Virus record (IMG/VR): IMGVR_UViG_3300030099_001544
Location: 1-20,032 of that record
Source: a virus
Strand: one strand, 5' to 3'
Length of the DNA: 20,032 bases
The notes beneath the pieces are model-generated. The model saw nothing but the letters and a program-made list of their open reading frames with translations. It ran no database searches and was not told the DNA's origin. Of this stretch, positions 1 through 8,346 are shown in pieces. Numbering within the stretch: position 1 is the first letter of the stretch; each line of letters opens with the position of its first letter. The translations under genes and the position numbers were made by a program.

Positions 1-96
1 CTTGCCCTTTTTAGGGCGTGAGTGTTGACCATTTCCTTGTGTGGTCCGTTTTGGTTTACCGACAACAAATGTTTGGCCGTTAAGCGACTTCGCCAT
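1..96 (-). CDS. Small very basic protein, 3' end outside the window
   Basis: An ATG at 96 overlaps the previous stop as TAATG and opens a frame without stop to the window edge. The visible 32 residues begin MAKSLNGQTFVVGKPKRT and go on with TQGNGQHSRPKKGK, so they are rich in Lys, Arg, Gln and Gly. Short basic proteins with a LNGxxFVVGxPKxTxQG pattern occur, as far as I recall, in marine cyanophages near virion genes, without known function. Nucleic-acid binding is plausible from composition only. Length is unknown. Confidence 0.6.
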   Translation of the reverse strand, partial: MAKSLNGQTFVVGKPKRTTQGNGQHSRPKKGK

Positions 97-287
97 TAGT
101 AGCCGTCAGTGGACTCCAGGTTGCGGTATTTATTCGCCAGTCCAGTAAACAAACCATGCTGAGGATGACTGATCATGTCGCGACCATCAAGGAAGAACAG
201 CTCTTCGAGCCACAGCGTTCTAGCCGCCATAGCCTGTACGTCTTCCGCACCAGGCTTAGCAGCGATCATCGGATCGGGACGTTGCAT
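96..287 (-). CDS. Small protein, function unknown
   Basis: The 63-residue protein starts at the ATG at 287 that overlaps the previous stop (TGATG); a TTG one codon upstream at 290 is possible. The sequence (IAAKPGAEDVQAMAARTLWLEELFFLDGRD, ISHPQHGLFTGLANKYRNL) shows one helix with aromatic residues and no signal peptide or clear membrane segment. It was not recognised. The end overlaps the start of the next gene (TAATG), so three short genes form a coupled chain behind the fibre. The coding call rests on this tight spacing and strand agreement. Confidence 0.6.
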   Translation of the reverse strand: MQRPDPMIAAKPGAEDVQAMAARTLWLEELFFLDGRDMISHPQHGLFTGLANKYRNLESTDGY

Positions 288-514
288 CAAGAACCAGCGG
301 TGATGGCAGCGTTCAGAGGTACAAGATCCTGAGCAGCAGTCCAGTAGTCCTTAGCGACCATGATCTGCAGGTGCTCGACGTTGCGGGCAACAGTTGCAGT
401 CTGTTCGTCGTCACGGCTGTCCAGTGCCATCAGGTCAGTGATGAGCGTGACTGAATCCAAAGCGGCATCGTAATGAGCCTGGATCTGTTCAGCAGTCAGA
501 GTTTCGTCGGGCAT
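287..514 (-). CDS. Small protein downstream of the fibre, function unknown
   Basis: This 75-residue, mostly helical, acidic protein (MPDETLTAEQIQAHYDAALDSVTLIT, ARNVEHLQIMVAKDYW) starts at the ATG at 514, twenty bases after the fibre stop. No strong ribosome site is seen. The family was not recognised. Its place right after a fibre gene and its helical composition fit a fibre assembly or cap protein, but no homology supports that. It ends in TGATG, coupling it to the next short gene. Confidence 0.65.
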   Translation of the reverse strand: MPDETLTAEQIQAHYDAALDSVTLITDLMALDSRDDEQTATVARNVEHLQIMVAKDYWTAAQDLVPLNAAITAGS

Positions 515-534
515 TGTTCTGTAAAAGTGAGAGG

Positions 535-2709
535 TCAGATGCCTGCAGCATCAAGTCTAGCTTTGAGTGCAGTATTTTCTGCCGACAGTTCTTTGACGGC
601 ATTGATCAGAACTGGAACGATGCGATCGTATTTAACACCATAAGACTTTTCATCCTCAGTCAGATTAGTAAGTAGCTGCGAATCGCGATTAGTTGAGTAA
701 CCGTCCGCAGTTTCAATCTCAAGAACATCCTGAGCCAACAGGCCAAGGTTGATGCGTTGACGCTTGCGGCTGCCATCAGGCGTAACTGATGTGATGTCAC
801 CATTAGGGTCGTCAAGATACCAAGAGCGGCGATCCCATCGGTAGGTGACGGGCTGCATTTGGTTGATCCAATCCAGGCCGTGCGTGAAATTTGTAATGTC
901 AGTTTTGTCGCGCTTGTCAGACGACGAAATCGTTGTGTCAGCGCAGAAAATGTGGTTGATATCGTTATCGCCTAAGCAAACTTGGTTGCTGCCGTTGACA
1001 ATCTGACCCGATGGTGAGTTTGATCGGCCTGCACTGACGCCGAGAAGCAAATTATTAGAACCTGTTACTAAGTCAAGACCAGCATTGACACCAACAGCAG
1101 TATTTTCAGTGCCAGACGTACATGCTCTTAGGCAAGCTTCGCCAACAGCGGTATTAGAACCTGCAGTGTTGTCCCGAAGAGCGTCTGTGCCAACAGCTGT
1201 GCAATTAACAGAGGTAGTGCTTGAACCAAGGGCGTTATAGCCAACAGCAGTGTTGTTCTGGCCAGTGGTATTTGCATCAAGAGTGTTTGTACCAACTGCA
1301 ACGTTGTTATTGCCAGTGGTGTTCAAAAGCAGGGCGTCAGACCCAACCGCAGTGTTATGGTCTGCAGTGGTATTTTCACCCAACGCACCAACACCAACAG
1401 CAGTGTTTTTATCACCAGTGGTATTTGCATCAAGTGAAGAGGTTCCAACAGCGGTGTTGTTAAAGCCCTCGGTGTTTGCGCTTAATGAGTTATAGCCAAC
1501 AGCGGTGTTATTATTTGCAGTAGTATTCGCATCAAGAGCAAGCGAACCAACAGCAGTGTTCTGCGTGCCAGTGGTGTTTGACCCAAGAGCGTCTTTACCA
1601 ATTCCAGTATTGTTGCTTGCTGTAGTATTTGCAGTCAGCGCAGCTTTGCCAATCGCAGTGTTGCTAGCGCCAGAAGTGTTATTGGTAAGTGCGTTATATC
1701 CGACAGCAACGTTATCGTGTGCAGTGTTTGTGGCATCAAGCGTAAATTGGCCAACAGCAGTGTTTCTTGTGCCAGTGGTATTGCCTGACATTGCTTTGTA
1801 GCCAACAGCGCAGTTGTTATCGGCAGTGGCAGAACTTAAAGCATCATGTCCAACCGCAACATTCTGAGATTGCGTTGTGTTTGATGCCAAGGCTGATTGA
1901 CCAATAGCAACGTTTCGGATGCCGGTAGTAGTATTGTTAGCGGCATTTTGCCCAACGGCAATGTTGCTAGAGCCAGTGGTATTTTCATCAAGAGCATTGG
2001 CACCAACGGCAGTATTGTTTGAACCAGTGTTGTTAGTTAAAGCTTCATACCCGATAGCAGTAGTGTTAATTCCAGTTGTAATTGACTTAAGAGCACTTGT
2101 GCCAACAGCAGTGTTTCGCGCGCCAGTAGTGTTAGATTCCAGCGCACTTTTGCCGACAGCGGTGTTATCACTTGCAGTAGTGTTTAACGCTAAAGCATCT
2201 TTGCCGAGTGCAGTATTGCTGCTGCCTGTAGTGTTTGCACTCAAAGAGCCTTGGCCCATTGCGACGTTAGAGCCTCCCTCGGTATTTGCGTCTAAACATT
2301 GATTACCCACCGCTGTGTTGCTACCGCCAGTGGTGTTTTCACTCATACAGTTATCACCGACCGCTGTATTAGCTGTGCCTCCAGTGTTTGCATCCAGAGC
2401 GTTTCTACCGACAACAGTATTTGTTTCTTGGTCGCCAGCTCCACGACCAACCGTGATGCTGTTGACAATCGCATCAATGACCGACAGAGAGCCGCCCGTC
2501 GTGGTCCCAACCTCCAGCCAAGCATCGTTTGAGCTATTCCTGAGCTTGATCTTGTTGGTGTTGGTGTCAACCCAGATTTGATATGCGTAGGTCGTCCCAG
2601 GCTCAGAGCTAGAGCTGTTCTGGCTGACGATTGCCGCTAGGGCATTGTTCAAATCAGAACGGACTGCCGCACCCGTGCCGTTTGCAATCACATAGTCGTG
2701 GGTTGCCAT
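535..2709 (-). CDS. Repetitive tail fibre with C-terminal S74 self-cleaving chaperone
   Basis: The 724-residue fibre has three parts. Residues 1-95 are a head module (DYVIANGTGAAVRSDLNNAL, YQIWVDTNTNKIKLRNSSND) of the type that anchors fibres in marine siphophages. Residues 97-552 are 26 tandem 17-residue repeats of the form N-T-A-V-G-x-x-A-L-x-x-N-T-T-G-x-x plus a degenerate one, expected to form a long trimeric beta-solenoid stalk. Residues 597-724 are a Peptidase_S74 chaperone: Ser597-Asp-Lys-Arg-Asp-Lys602 is the Ser-x4-Lys site, followed by HGLDWINQMQPVTYRW and a C-terminal coiled coil ending ELSAENTALKARLD. S74 domains trimerise the fibre and then cut themselves off just before that serine. 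Receptor binding is presumably in the last part of the stalk. Confidence 0.93.
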   Translation of the reverse strand: MATHDYVIANGTGAAVRSDLNNALAAIVSQNSSSSEPGTTYAYQIWVDTNTNKIKLRNSSNDAWLEVGTTTGGSLSVIDAIVNSITVGRGAGDQETNTVVGRNALDANTGGTANTAVGDNCMSENTTGGSNTAVGNQCLDANTEGGSNVAMGQGSLSANTTGSSNTALGKDALALNTTASDNTAVGKSALESNTTGARNTAVGTSALKSITTGINTTAIGYEALTNNTGSNNTAVGANALDENTTGSSNIAVGQNAANNTTTGIRNVAIGQSALASNTTQSQNVAVGHDALSSATADNNCAVGYKAMSGNTTGTRNTAVGQFTLDATNTAHDNVAVGYNALTNNTSGASNTAIGKAALTANTTASNNTGIGKDALGSNTTGTQNTAVGSLALDANTTANNNTAVGYNSLSANTEGFNNTAVGTSSLDANTTGDKNTAVGVGALGENTTADHNTAVGSDALLLNTTGNNNVAVGTNTLDANTTGQNNTAVGYNALGSSTTSVNCTAVGTDALRDNTAGSNTAVGEACLRACTSGTENTAVGVNAGLDLVTGSNNLLLGVSAGRSNSPSGQIVNGSNQVCLGDNDINHIFCADTTISSSDKRDKTDITNFTHGLDWINQMQPVTYRWDRRSWYLDDPNGDITSVTPDGSRKRQRINLGLLAQDVLEIETADGYSTNRDSQLLTNLTEDEKSYGVKYDRIVPVLINAVKELSAENTALKARLDAAGI
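1105..2421 (-). repeat. 26 tandem 51-base coding repeats in the fibre gene
   Basis: Each unit codes 17 residues (one of 15, two of 16 and one of 18). NTAVG, ALxxNTTG and similar cores are kept, while x positions vary freely and DNA sequences differ between units. This implies old duplication under protein-level selection rather than fresh expansion. Two further degenerate units follow down to about 1030. The plus strand shows long open frames here only because of the repeat codons. Confidence 0.9.
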
Positions 2710-2743
2710 GCCTGAGCCCGTTTTCTACAACAGTGCCTTTATG

Positions 2744-5700
2744 TTAAACCGCCTTGCCATAGCCCACAGCCGCATAGGTGAAGTTCCTGTTCACATTGGC
2801 GTCACTGCTGTTCAAGATGTCCACGTCAAAGCCGGTGGCACTGACATTGCTGACGTTCAGCCGCTCGCCGTCGCCAAGGTTCTGAACCGTGACTGCAACG
2901 CTCGGCAGATAAGCGTTTGTACCACCAAGCGATGCTGTGCCCGTGAAGAATGCTTTGTCAAAGGTCACGCTTTTAGTGCTAGTGCCTGAGGCGATGGTGC
3001 CGTTGCTGTTTTCTTGACGACGCTGGAACGTCGCTTCGTAGCCCAGCTCGTCAATCAGAATGTTCTGCGCAATATCGGAGCTGTTCAGCTCTGCTTTGAA
3101 CTGGAACGCCCTAGCTTCAAACGTTCCAGAAATAAACTCCTGCCATGCGCCGTAAGTCGGAGAACCTGACGGATCATCGTTGGTGCTTCTGAAGTAGAGC
3201 TTGGCGTTCACTGCGTCAGCTTCTGTACCGTCAAAATCGTTCCAGGTGTCAACGTTGGCTGTGCGGGAGTCAATCAGATCATTGGGGAAGAAAGCTCTAG
3301 TAACGAATCGGCGCTGAATATCCAGCGAGAATCGTGCGCCAAGATCAAGGGCATTTACAAACTGATATTCAGCAGAAGACAGAATGTCACCAAGCGTGTC
3401 AAGAGAGCTGATGTCGTCAAAATCCGTCTGATCATCTAACTCTTCGTCACCGTCAATAATCAGCGCGTCTAGGCCTTCGTCATAGAAACAATCGGTCTTG
3501 GTCCCCTGGAACGGTGGACTGTCTAGGTCTTCCCTGCGGGTTTCGACTGCAAGCCGTCCCAGAGTGTCTGGGAACTGCATGATCACGCTGGTGGCGTTCG
3601 TGCTTTTGTTGCCAAGGTCATCCTCAAACTTGGCAAATATCTCACCAGCCACCAACGGCACAATCGCTTCAGTTGAGTTGCCCGCAACAGCAGGGATCAG
3701 GTCAACAGAGTTAGGCCAGGTCGCTGTACCGTCAGTCAGGTTGCTGTGCTTGATGTGAACAAGACCATTCACCTTCACATCAAGGTCAACAGTTTGATCC
3801 CAACGCAGGCGAGCACTGTTGGCGCTGATTGCTTCAATCGACAGGTTCTGCACATCGCCAGGAACTGCCGTCTTGCCGACAAGTTCAAACGTTGCTGATG
3901 CCGTTGAGCTTTGCTTGCCTAGATAATTCTTTGCACGAATCTGAACCTCAAGCGTGCCGGACCTCAGCGTCCGCAAAGTTACAGATGGGTTTGAAGTGTT
4001 GATCTCGGTGAAGTTATCATCGTTAATTTTATATTTAACAGCAAACTCATTAACGTTCAGCCTGTCATGCTGCCAACTTAAATCGAAACCTGTGTGAACT
4101 GTCTGACCTTCCTCGTATAAAAACTCAGTACCAGACAAACCTTCTGGCGCGTTTGGCGTACCACTCAGGTTGCTGATGTCTCGCGTTGTAAGCGCGATGT
4201 CTTGTTCAACAGCGTCATAGATTGACTCATTGTAAGCAACAGCAGTGACGCCCACGGTGCCATCGCCAGCCTCAGCAACAGACACCACGCGATATTGTTG
4301 AGACTGTATGTCGCTGGTTTGGATCAGGTAAATCGCTTGTGATTGCGGCGCTTGGCTAAACGCCTCACTGACAGTGATTGCAGTGCCTGAGATGCTGCTA
4401 ATTGTTTTTGTCTCAACCAAACCTGTTGGCAACAGGACTGACAGCGTCGGACTGCTTGACAGGTTCACAGACAGATCCGTGTCGCTGTCAATCGTGACGA
4501 CAGTTGTCGTTGCAGAGCTGACCCTGCCGCTGCGGCGTGTGCCAGCACGCAGCGGATCAGCAATGTCGATGACAATGCCTGGGGTTACAGCAATGCCGGC
4601 ATCAATAGAAACAGCGAAGCTGACTGTTTCTGACAGCAGCCTTTCGCTAGTCAGCAACCACTTGCCCAGCCTGTGCGCTTGGCCTTGGCTGTAGCAACCG
4701 ATTGCCTTTACGTCCTTATTAACGATGCCGTACTTTGCAACGGCCTCGTGATCCTCAACGTATTCATATTCAACCTCACCAAAAGTGTCATAGCTTTGCC
4801 AGGCCACCGTGGCGCAGGTGTGTCGCGCCTTCTCAGCCGTGCCGCTGTAGGTGAACAAGCCATCAACAACGTTGCTGGGGCCGAGCAGATATTGCGAATC
4901 AGCGGGCTTATCTTGACGCAGAACAAGTGAACCAGCGCCGTAATAACTGATGCCCCTGAAAATGCTGGTTAGCTGCTGAATGACGTTGTAAACCTCGTCA
5001 CGGGTGTTGAGCAGCAGGTTGAGGCTGAAGCGTGGCTCTTGTCCGCCTTTGCCATCATCGACAAGTTCCGAACAATATCTTGAAATTTCATAGAAGTCGA
5101 ACAGGTCCAGTGATGCTTCTGGAACGCCGCACCCATAGCGGGTGTCTGTGAGCAAATCGAATAAGCACCAGGCAGGGTCATTCGTCCACGTCGCCGCAGA
5201 CAGCGTGCCGTCAAACAACCCTGAATAAGTGATGCGCCCTAGGTGTGTTGTTGTGTCAACGGTGCCGTTGCTAGGGATCCTGACCTTTGTGCCACGAATC
5301 AGATATTTACGTCGTGGAATGTTTTGGAACTGTTTTGAGCTGAAACGCAGACCAACGATTGCAGAGTTTGGGTAGGCAAGTTTCTCCGTTTGAATTTCTG
5401 TGTAACTTGTAAAAAATGTTGAGCTACTTTTTTTTGCGCTTGTTTCATCTCCACTGACTCGAATGACTCGCAAGTCAACAGGAAAGCTGCCAGAAAGATC
5501 TATCAGATAATCTCGTTGATAACGGCTGCTAGTTTTGCCGCGTATTGTGTCGCTTAAAACTGTATTGAAGCCACCGCTGTTGTATTGCAAATCAATCCTT
5601 ACATCAACTCTTCTGCCAATAATGTCGCCTTTATCAGTGACCTCTTGCAAAGAAGGCAGTGAGATTGTCACGCGGACCTTGTCAACCTCAGAGTTGGTGA

Positions 5701-6052
5701 TTGTTCTTGTTACTGGCGCTGCGTTAGTAACCTCAACGTTAACGGCCCTTTCTACTTGAACCCCGCCTGTCGGTGTTGTTATAGGGTTTTGCGTTTGTGT
5801 TCCGTTGTTAACAGCTACACCAAAATTCTCAAAGTTAAAACTGTCGTCTGCGTTTTGCAGTGGCGTGTCTTCAAGAAAAATACTCTTAGCGCCATCGTCT
5901 AGCCCTTGAATCTCCCCTTCGCACAGGAGATCAAGAACGTTCGCAAACTGTTCAGACTCAAGAGTGTCATCTGCTTCTGTAGGCGTGCGTCCTCTGCTGC
6001 TGCCACCTTTGCCGCCGCCACCAGAGCCAAGGATTAGTTTTTCGTCAATCAT
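2744..6052 (-). CDS. Central tail tip protein, gpJ family (host specificity)
   Basis: This is the trimeric central tip protein, 1102 residues from the ATG at 6052; a GTG at 6055 directly before it is an alternative. After a Gly-rich start come LESEQFANVLDLLCEGEIQGL, the J signature TNDPAWCLFDLLTDTRYG (about 292-309) and a beta-rich hub domain to about 630. Two fibronectin type III-like domains follow (about 634-727 and 731-828). The variable C-terminal part ends with FTYAAVGYGKAV, like the receptor-binding end of J. Length is close to lambda J (1132). It is the only long-range receptor binder besides the fibre gene that follows 34 bases downstream. An A8 run at codons 207-210 (5428-5435) is coded normally. 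Confidence 0.95.
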   Translation of the reverse strand: MIDEKLILGSGGGGKGGSSRGRTPTEADDTLESEQFANVLDLLCEGEIQGLDDGAKSIFLEDTPLQNADDSFNFENFGVAVNNGTQTQNPITTPTGGVQVERAVNVEVTNAAPVTRTITNSEVDKVRVTISLPSLQEVTDKGDIIGRRVDVRIDLQYNSGGFNTVLSDTIRGKTSSRYQRDYLIDLSGSFPVDLRVIRVSGDETSAKKSSSTFFTSYTEIQTEKLAYPNSAIVGLRFSSKQFQNIPRRKYLIRGTKVRIPSNGTVDTTTHLGRITYSGLFDGTLSAATWTNDPAWCLFDLLTDTRYGCGVPEASLDLFDFYEISRYCSELVDDGKGGQEPRFSLNLLLNTRDEVYNVIQQLTSIFRGISYYGAGSLVLRQDKPADSQYLLGPSNVVDGLFTYSGTAEKARHTCATVAWQSYDTFGEVEYEYVEDHEAVAKYGIVNKDVKAIGCYSQGQAHRLGKWLLTSERLLSETVSFAVSIDAGIAVTPGIVIDIADPLRAGTRRSGRVSSATTTVVTIDSDTDLSVNLSSSPTLSVLLPTGLVETKTISSISGTAITVSEAFSQAPQSQAIYLIQTSDIQSQQYRVVSVAEAGDGTVGVTAVAYNESIYDAVEQDIALTTRDISNLSGTPNAPEGLSGTEFLYEEGQTVHTGFDLSWQHDRLNVNEFAVKYKINDDNFTEINTSNPSVTLRTLRSGTLEVQIRAKNYLGKQSSTASATFELVGKTAVPGDVQNLSIEAISANSARLRWDQTVDLDVKVNGLVHIKHSNLTDGTATWPNSVDLIPAVAGNSTEAIVPLVAGEIFAKFEDDLGNKSTNATSVIMQFPDTLGRLAVETRREDLDSPPFQGTKTDCFYDEGLDALIIDGDEELDDQTDFDDISSLDTLGDILSSAEYQFVNALDLGARFSLDIQRRFVTRAFFPNDLIDSRTANVDTWNDFDGTEADAVNAKLYFRSTNDDPSGSPTYGAWQEFISGTFEARAFQFKAELNSSDIAQNILIDELGYEATFQRRQENSNGTIASGTSTKSVTFDKAFFTGTASLGGTNAYLPSVAVTVQNLGDGERLNVSNVSATGFDVDILNSSDANVNRNFTYAAVGYGKAV

Positions 6053-6759
6053 CACGCTTTCTTTGTCATAAGGAAGTCAACAACAAGCTCAACGAGCCCT
6101 GATGGACCGCGCACGCTAGGCGAATGATCAACATCAAGACCGCTGCTGATAACAGCTGAACCAACAAAAAGCCGCCCATAGGCTATTGGCACCGCAAGGC
6201 CCTGCTGGCTGGTGTTAGTGATTCCGCTGAAGCTGAAGTTTTGAATTCGGTTGGCTTCTTTTAGCTCAAGCCCTGAAGGTGGCGTAGGGGAGATGATCTG
6301 TGAGACGCCTGTCAGAACCAAGCCAGCGCCAACAGCAGACAACGCCGTGCCGACGGTCGTCAGTGTTCCGATTGTTGCTGGAGCCAATGGGCCAAATGCA
6401 CCAAATCCAGCGCCAAACAAGCCAGCACCAGGAAACAGGAATGACGCACCGATCAACAAACCGCCAAAAACAAACCTGCCAAAACCACCAGCACCAGCAA
6501 CGACAGGTGTGATGCTGAAGACCTCACGCTCTGACCAAGGCAAACTCAGCACGCTTAGGTCACTAGGTGTCGCCTCCTCTCTGCCAACCTTCACCCGATA
6601 AGCGACGCCATCCTGCTCGCTATCAATCAACCACTTGTCCAAGCCAGGAAAGTTGACGCACAGAGCCTTGATCGCCTGCGCTGGTGTTGCCACGTTCAGC
6701 TCAAACCGGCACTGCCCTAATTGCTCCCGCAGAGCGCCGTAGACCTTAACGACTTTCAT
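6052..6759 (-). CDS. Tail tip assembly protein, gpI family
   Basis: The 235-residue protein follows gpK as in lambda. Residues 1-90 look like a beta-grasp (ubiquitin-like) domain (VVKVYGALREQLGQ, FELNVATPAQAIKALCVNFPGL, LSVLSLPW), the usual gpI N-terminus. Residues 88-160 are Gly/Ala-rich and hydrophobic (VVAGAGGFGRFVFGGLLIGASFLFPGAG, TVGTALSAVGAGLVLTGV) and could span membranes. Residues 180-220 (NFSFSGITNTSQQGLAVPIAYGRLFVG) are the conserved gpI C-terminal motif. Known gpI works with gpK, whose JAMM domain may act on the ubiquitin-like part. That link is inferred from the domain pairing, not shown here. The stop overlaps the gpJ start (GTGATG). Confidence 0.92.
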   Translation of the reverse strand: MKVVKVYGALREQLGQCRFELNVATPAQAIKALCVNFPGLDKWLIDSEQDGVAYRVKVGREEATPSDLSVLSLPWSEREVFSITPVVAGAGGFGRFVFGGLLIGASFLFPGAGLFGAGFGAFGPLAPATIGTLTTVGTALSAVGAGLVLTGVSQIISPTPPSGLELKEANRIQNFSFSGITNTSQQGLAVPIAYGRLFVGSAVISSGLDVDHSPSVRGPSGLVELVVDFLMTKKA

Positions 6760-7453
6760 GACGTATCGCCCGGTCTGTGGCCTTCAAATAATAGCCACCC
6801 AGTAAATCCCTAGAACTCAAGCGGCCCTGCACATGATGCAAAATCTGCTGCTCGCCAAGATAGATCGCAGCATGATTTGGGACAGGTGACTGCAGGTTCA
6901 TCAGCAGCAGGTCACCTCTCTGCAGCTGTTCAACCGGCACCCGTGAAAACCCTTCCTTAGCGAAGTTCTCCACATACATGTTCTCCCCGTTGTGCCACCA
7001 CTGATCGCGTCGGTGATAGTCCCTCAACGTGATGCCATATTCACGCTGAAAGAAGTCACGCACCAACGTGTAGCAGTCCACAATCCCGTGGACAAACTCA
7101 CGGCCTACATATTGCAGCTCAAACCCCTCAGGCTCGCAGTAGCCCCAGCCCTCAGTTTTTGGATTGACGATAAACCAAGGCAAACCAGATTTCTCACAGG
7201 CAACACGATCAGCCTCTGACGGCCTGGGGTTCGTTACAGGGTGACTGTGGCAAATCGCCACCACCTCGCCCTTGTCCTCTACCTCATGCCAGCCATCGAG
7301 CACAAAATGCTCATCAGGTGTCTGGGCAATGTTCCGGCAAGGGAAGTAACGACGCCTGCCCTTTACAACAGCAACTAGGCCGCAGGCTTCTTTTGGGAAC
7401 TCATCCTTAGCGTGCTGCAGGATTTCCGCCTGCATGGTGGCAGTCAGCTTCAT
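6746..7453 (-). CDS. Tail tip assembly protein, gpK family (JAMM metalloprotease plus NlpC/P60)
   Basis: The 235-residue protein has two enzyme domains, as in lambda K. Residues 1-115 are a JAB/MPN domain with the JAMM metal site: Glu22 (PKEACGL), His69 and His71 in HSHP, Ser79 and Asp82 (HxHx7SxxD). Residues 118-235 are NlpC/P60 with Cys127 (VDCYTLVRDFF), His194 (NHAAIYLG) and a downstream His206/His207. JAMM domains cut isopeptide-like bonds and NlpC/P60 enzymes cut peptidoglycan peptides. In lambda, K is needed for tip assembly and is not clearly retained in the virion, so a role in wall passage is possible but unproven. All expected catalytic residues are present. The gene overlaps gpL by 4 bases and gpI by 14. 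Confidence 0.94.
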   Translation of the reverse strand: MKLTATMQAEILQHAKDEFPKEACGLVAVVKGRRRYFPCRNIAQTPDEHFVLDGWHEVEDKGEVVAICHSHPVTNPRPSEADRVACEKSGLPWFIVNPKTEGWGYCEPEGFELQYVGREFVHGIVDCYTLVRDFFQREYGITLRDYHRRDQWWHNGENMYVENFAKEGFSRVPVEQLQRGDLLLMNLQSPVPNHAAIYLGEQQILHHVQGRLSSRDLLGGYYLKATDRAIRHESR

Positions 7454-8346
7454 CGCGTCAGGCCCGCCCCAGGGAAGGATCCAAACGGCAGCGTTCCGTT
7501 TTCACCAAACCGCAGCTTGCAAGATGCAAGACGCTTGCCGCACACATCCTGAGCCAGCGTGCTGACGCTGTTGCCGTTCACGTCAAAGTAGTTGCTGCCG
7601 GTGTAGCTGCACTCGCTGCTCCTGTAGATCCATTGGCAGGTGTTAGCCACAATCTGCCGCTTAGGCAATTTCTGCCCGACAAGATCAAACTCACTGGCAA
7701 GCTCGAAGGTGACAACGTCGCGGGTCTCTGTTGCCTTGCGGTTGATGCGCCAGATCTCCGTGGGGAACCTGGCGTTAGGGTCAGCCGTTGATTCACCGTC
7801 TAGGTAACGCTTCAAGGTGCGGATCCGCTTGACCGTCGCGCCTGTCAGATCGTTGCCCGTTGTTGTGGCATTGACCAGCGCCAGCAGCGTGGTCATGGTC
7901 CCGTCAAGGTTGGCGATGCTTAGCGTCGGCTGCGGGAGCGTGCCGCCGGAGCGCATCTCAAAACCATCAGCCTGAACAGGGAAGCGCGTATAGGCATTGC
8001 CATCAAACACGATGTTGCCTGTCACGTTGGCATTGCTGCCAGCGTGGAACCGATAAACGTCAGAGCTGCCGTGCAGCGTGCTGTCTAAGTGCAGCTCAAA
8101 CAGCTCAATGATCGCGCTAGGTGCGAGGACAGAAACGTCCTCATAGACGCTGCTGATCGCAGTCCAAACGACAGTGTTATCAGTGATTGTGCTGCCGATG
8201 TCTGTCGGCCAGCTCGGCTCACTGCTGGCAGAGGTGCCAGCTGTTGTGCAGCGAAACCACAGGCCACTGGCTTGGCTTGTGGTGGCCCTGCGTATGTCAC
8301 CAACAGAGAAGGCGGTGCTGGCTGCCCAGGCTGCAACTGCTGCCAT
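7450..8346 (-). CDS. Minor tail protein, gpL family, with added N-terminal binding module
   Basis: Of 298 residues, about 66-298 form the gpL family tail-tip protein (PSAIIELFELHLD, YRFHAGSN, MRSGGTLPQPTLSIANLDG, GATVKRIRTLKRYLDG, PNARFPTEIWRINRKA). Four cysteines at 237, 246, 269 and 276 give C-X8-C-X22-C-X6-C. From memory, this is the same spacing as the cysteines that hold an iron-sulfur cluster in lambda gpL, so a cluster is likely. Residues 1-65 are an extra module (AAWAASTAFSVGDIRRAT, WFRCTTAGTSASSEPSWP, TITDNTVVWTAIS). This W..S..Y/F..GD..R.....G.S...EP.WP...G..V.D..V.W pattern recurs on phage tail proteins and is thought to resemble carbohydrate-binding domains. It makes this gpL longer than lambda L (232). 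It overlaps gpK by ATGA. Confidence 0.9.
   Translation of the reverse strand: MAAVAAWAASTAFSVGDIRRATTSQASGLWFRCTTAGTSASSEPSWPTDIGSTITDNTVVWTAISSVYEDVSVLAPSAIIELFELHLDSTLHGSSDVYRFHAGSNANVTGNIVFDGNAYTRFPVQADGFEMRSGGTLPQPTLSIANLDGTMTTLLALVNATTTGNDLTGATVKRIRTLKRYLDGESTADPNARFPTEIWRINRKATETRDVVTFELASEFDLVGQKLPKRQIVANTCQWIYRSSECSYTGSNYFDVNGNSVSTLAQDVCGKRLASCKLRFGENGTLPFGSFPGAGLTR

Noticed and set aside
1105-2421. Possible CRISPR array or minisatellite
   Set aside because: The 51-base units are coding, have no constant repeat plus variable spacer layout, and keep a protein pattern rather than a DNA one.
1221-2581. Several plus-strand open frames rich in PTAVL and VVFA repeats
   Set aside because: They are reverse readings of the NTAVG/ALxxNTTG fibre repeats; periodicity comes from the real minus-strand gene.
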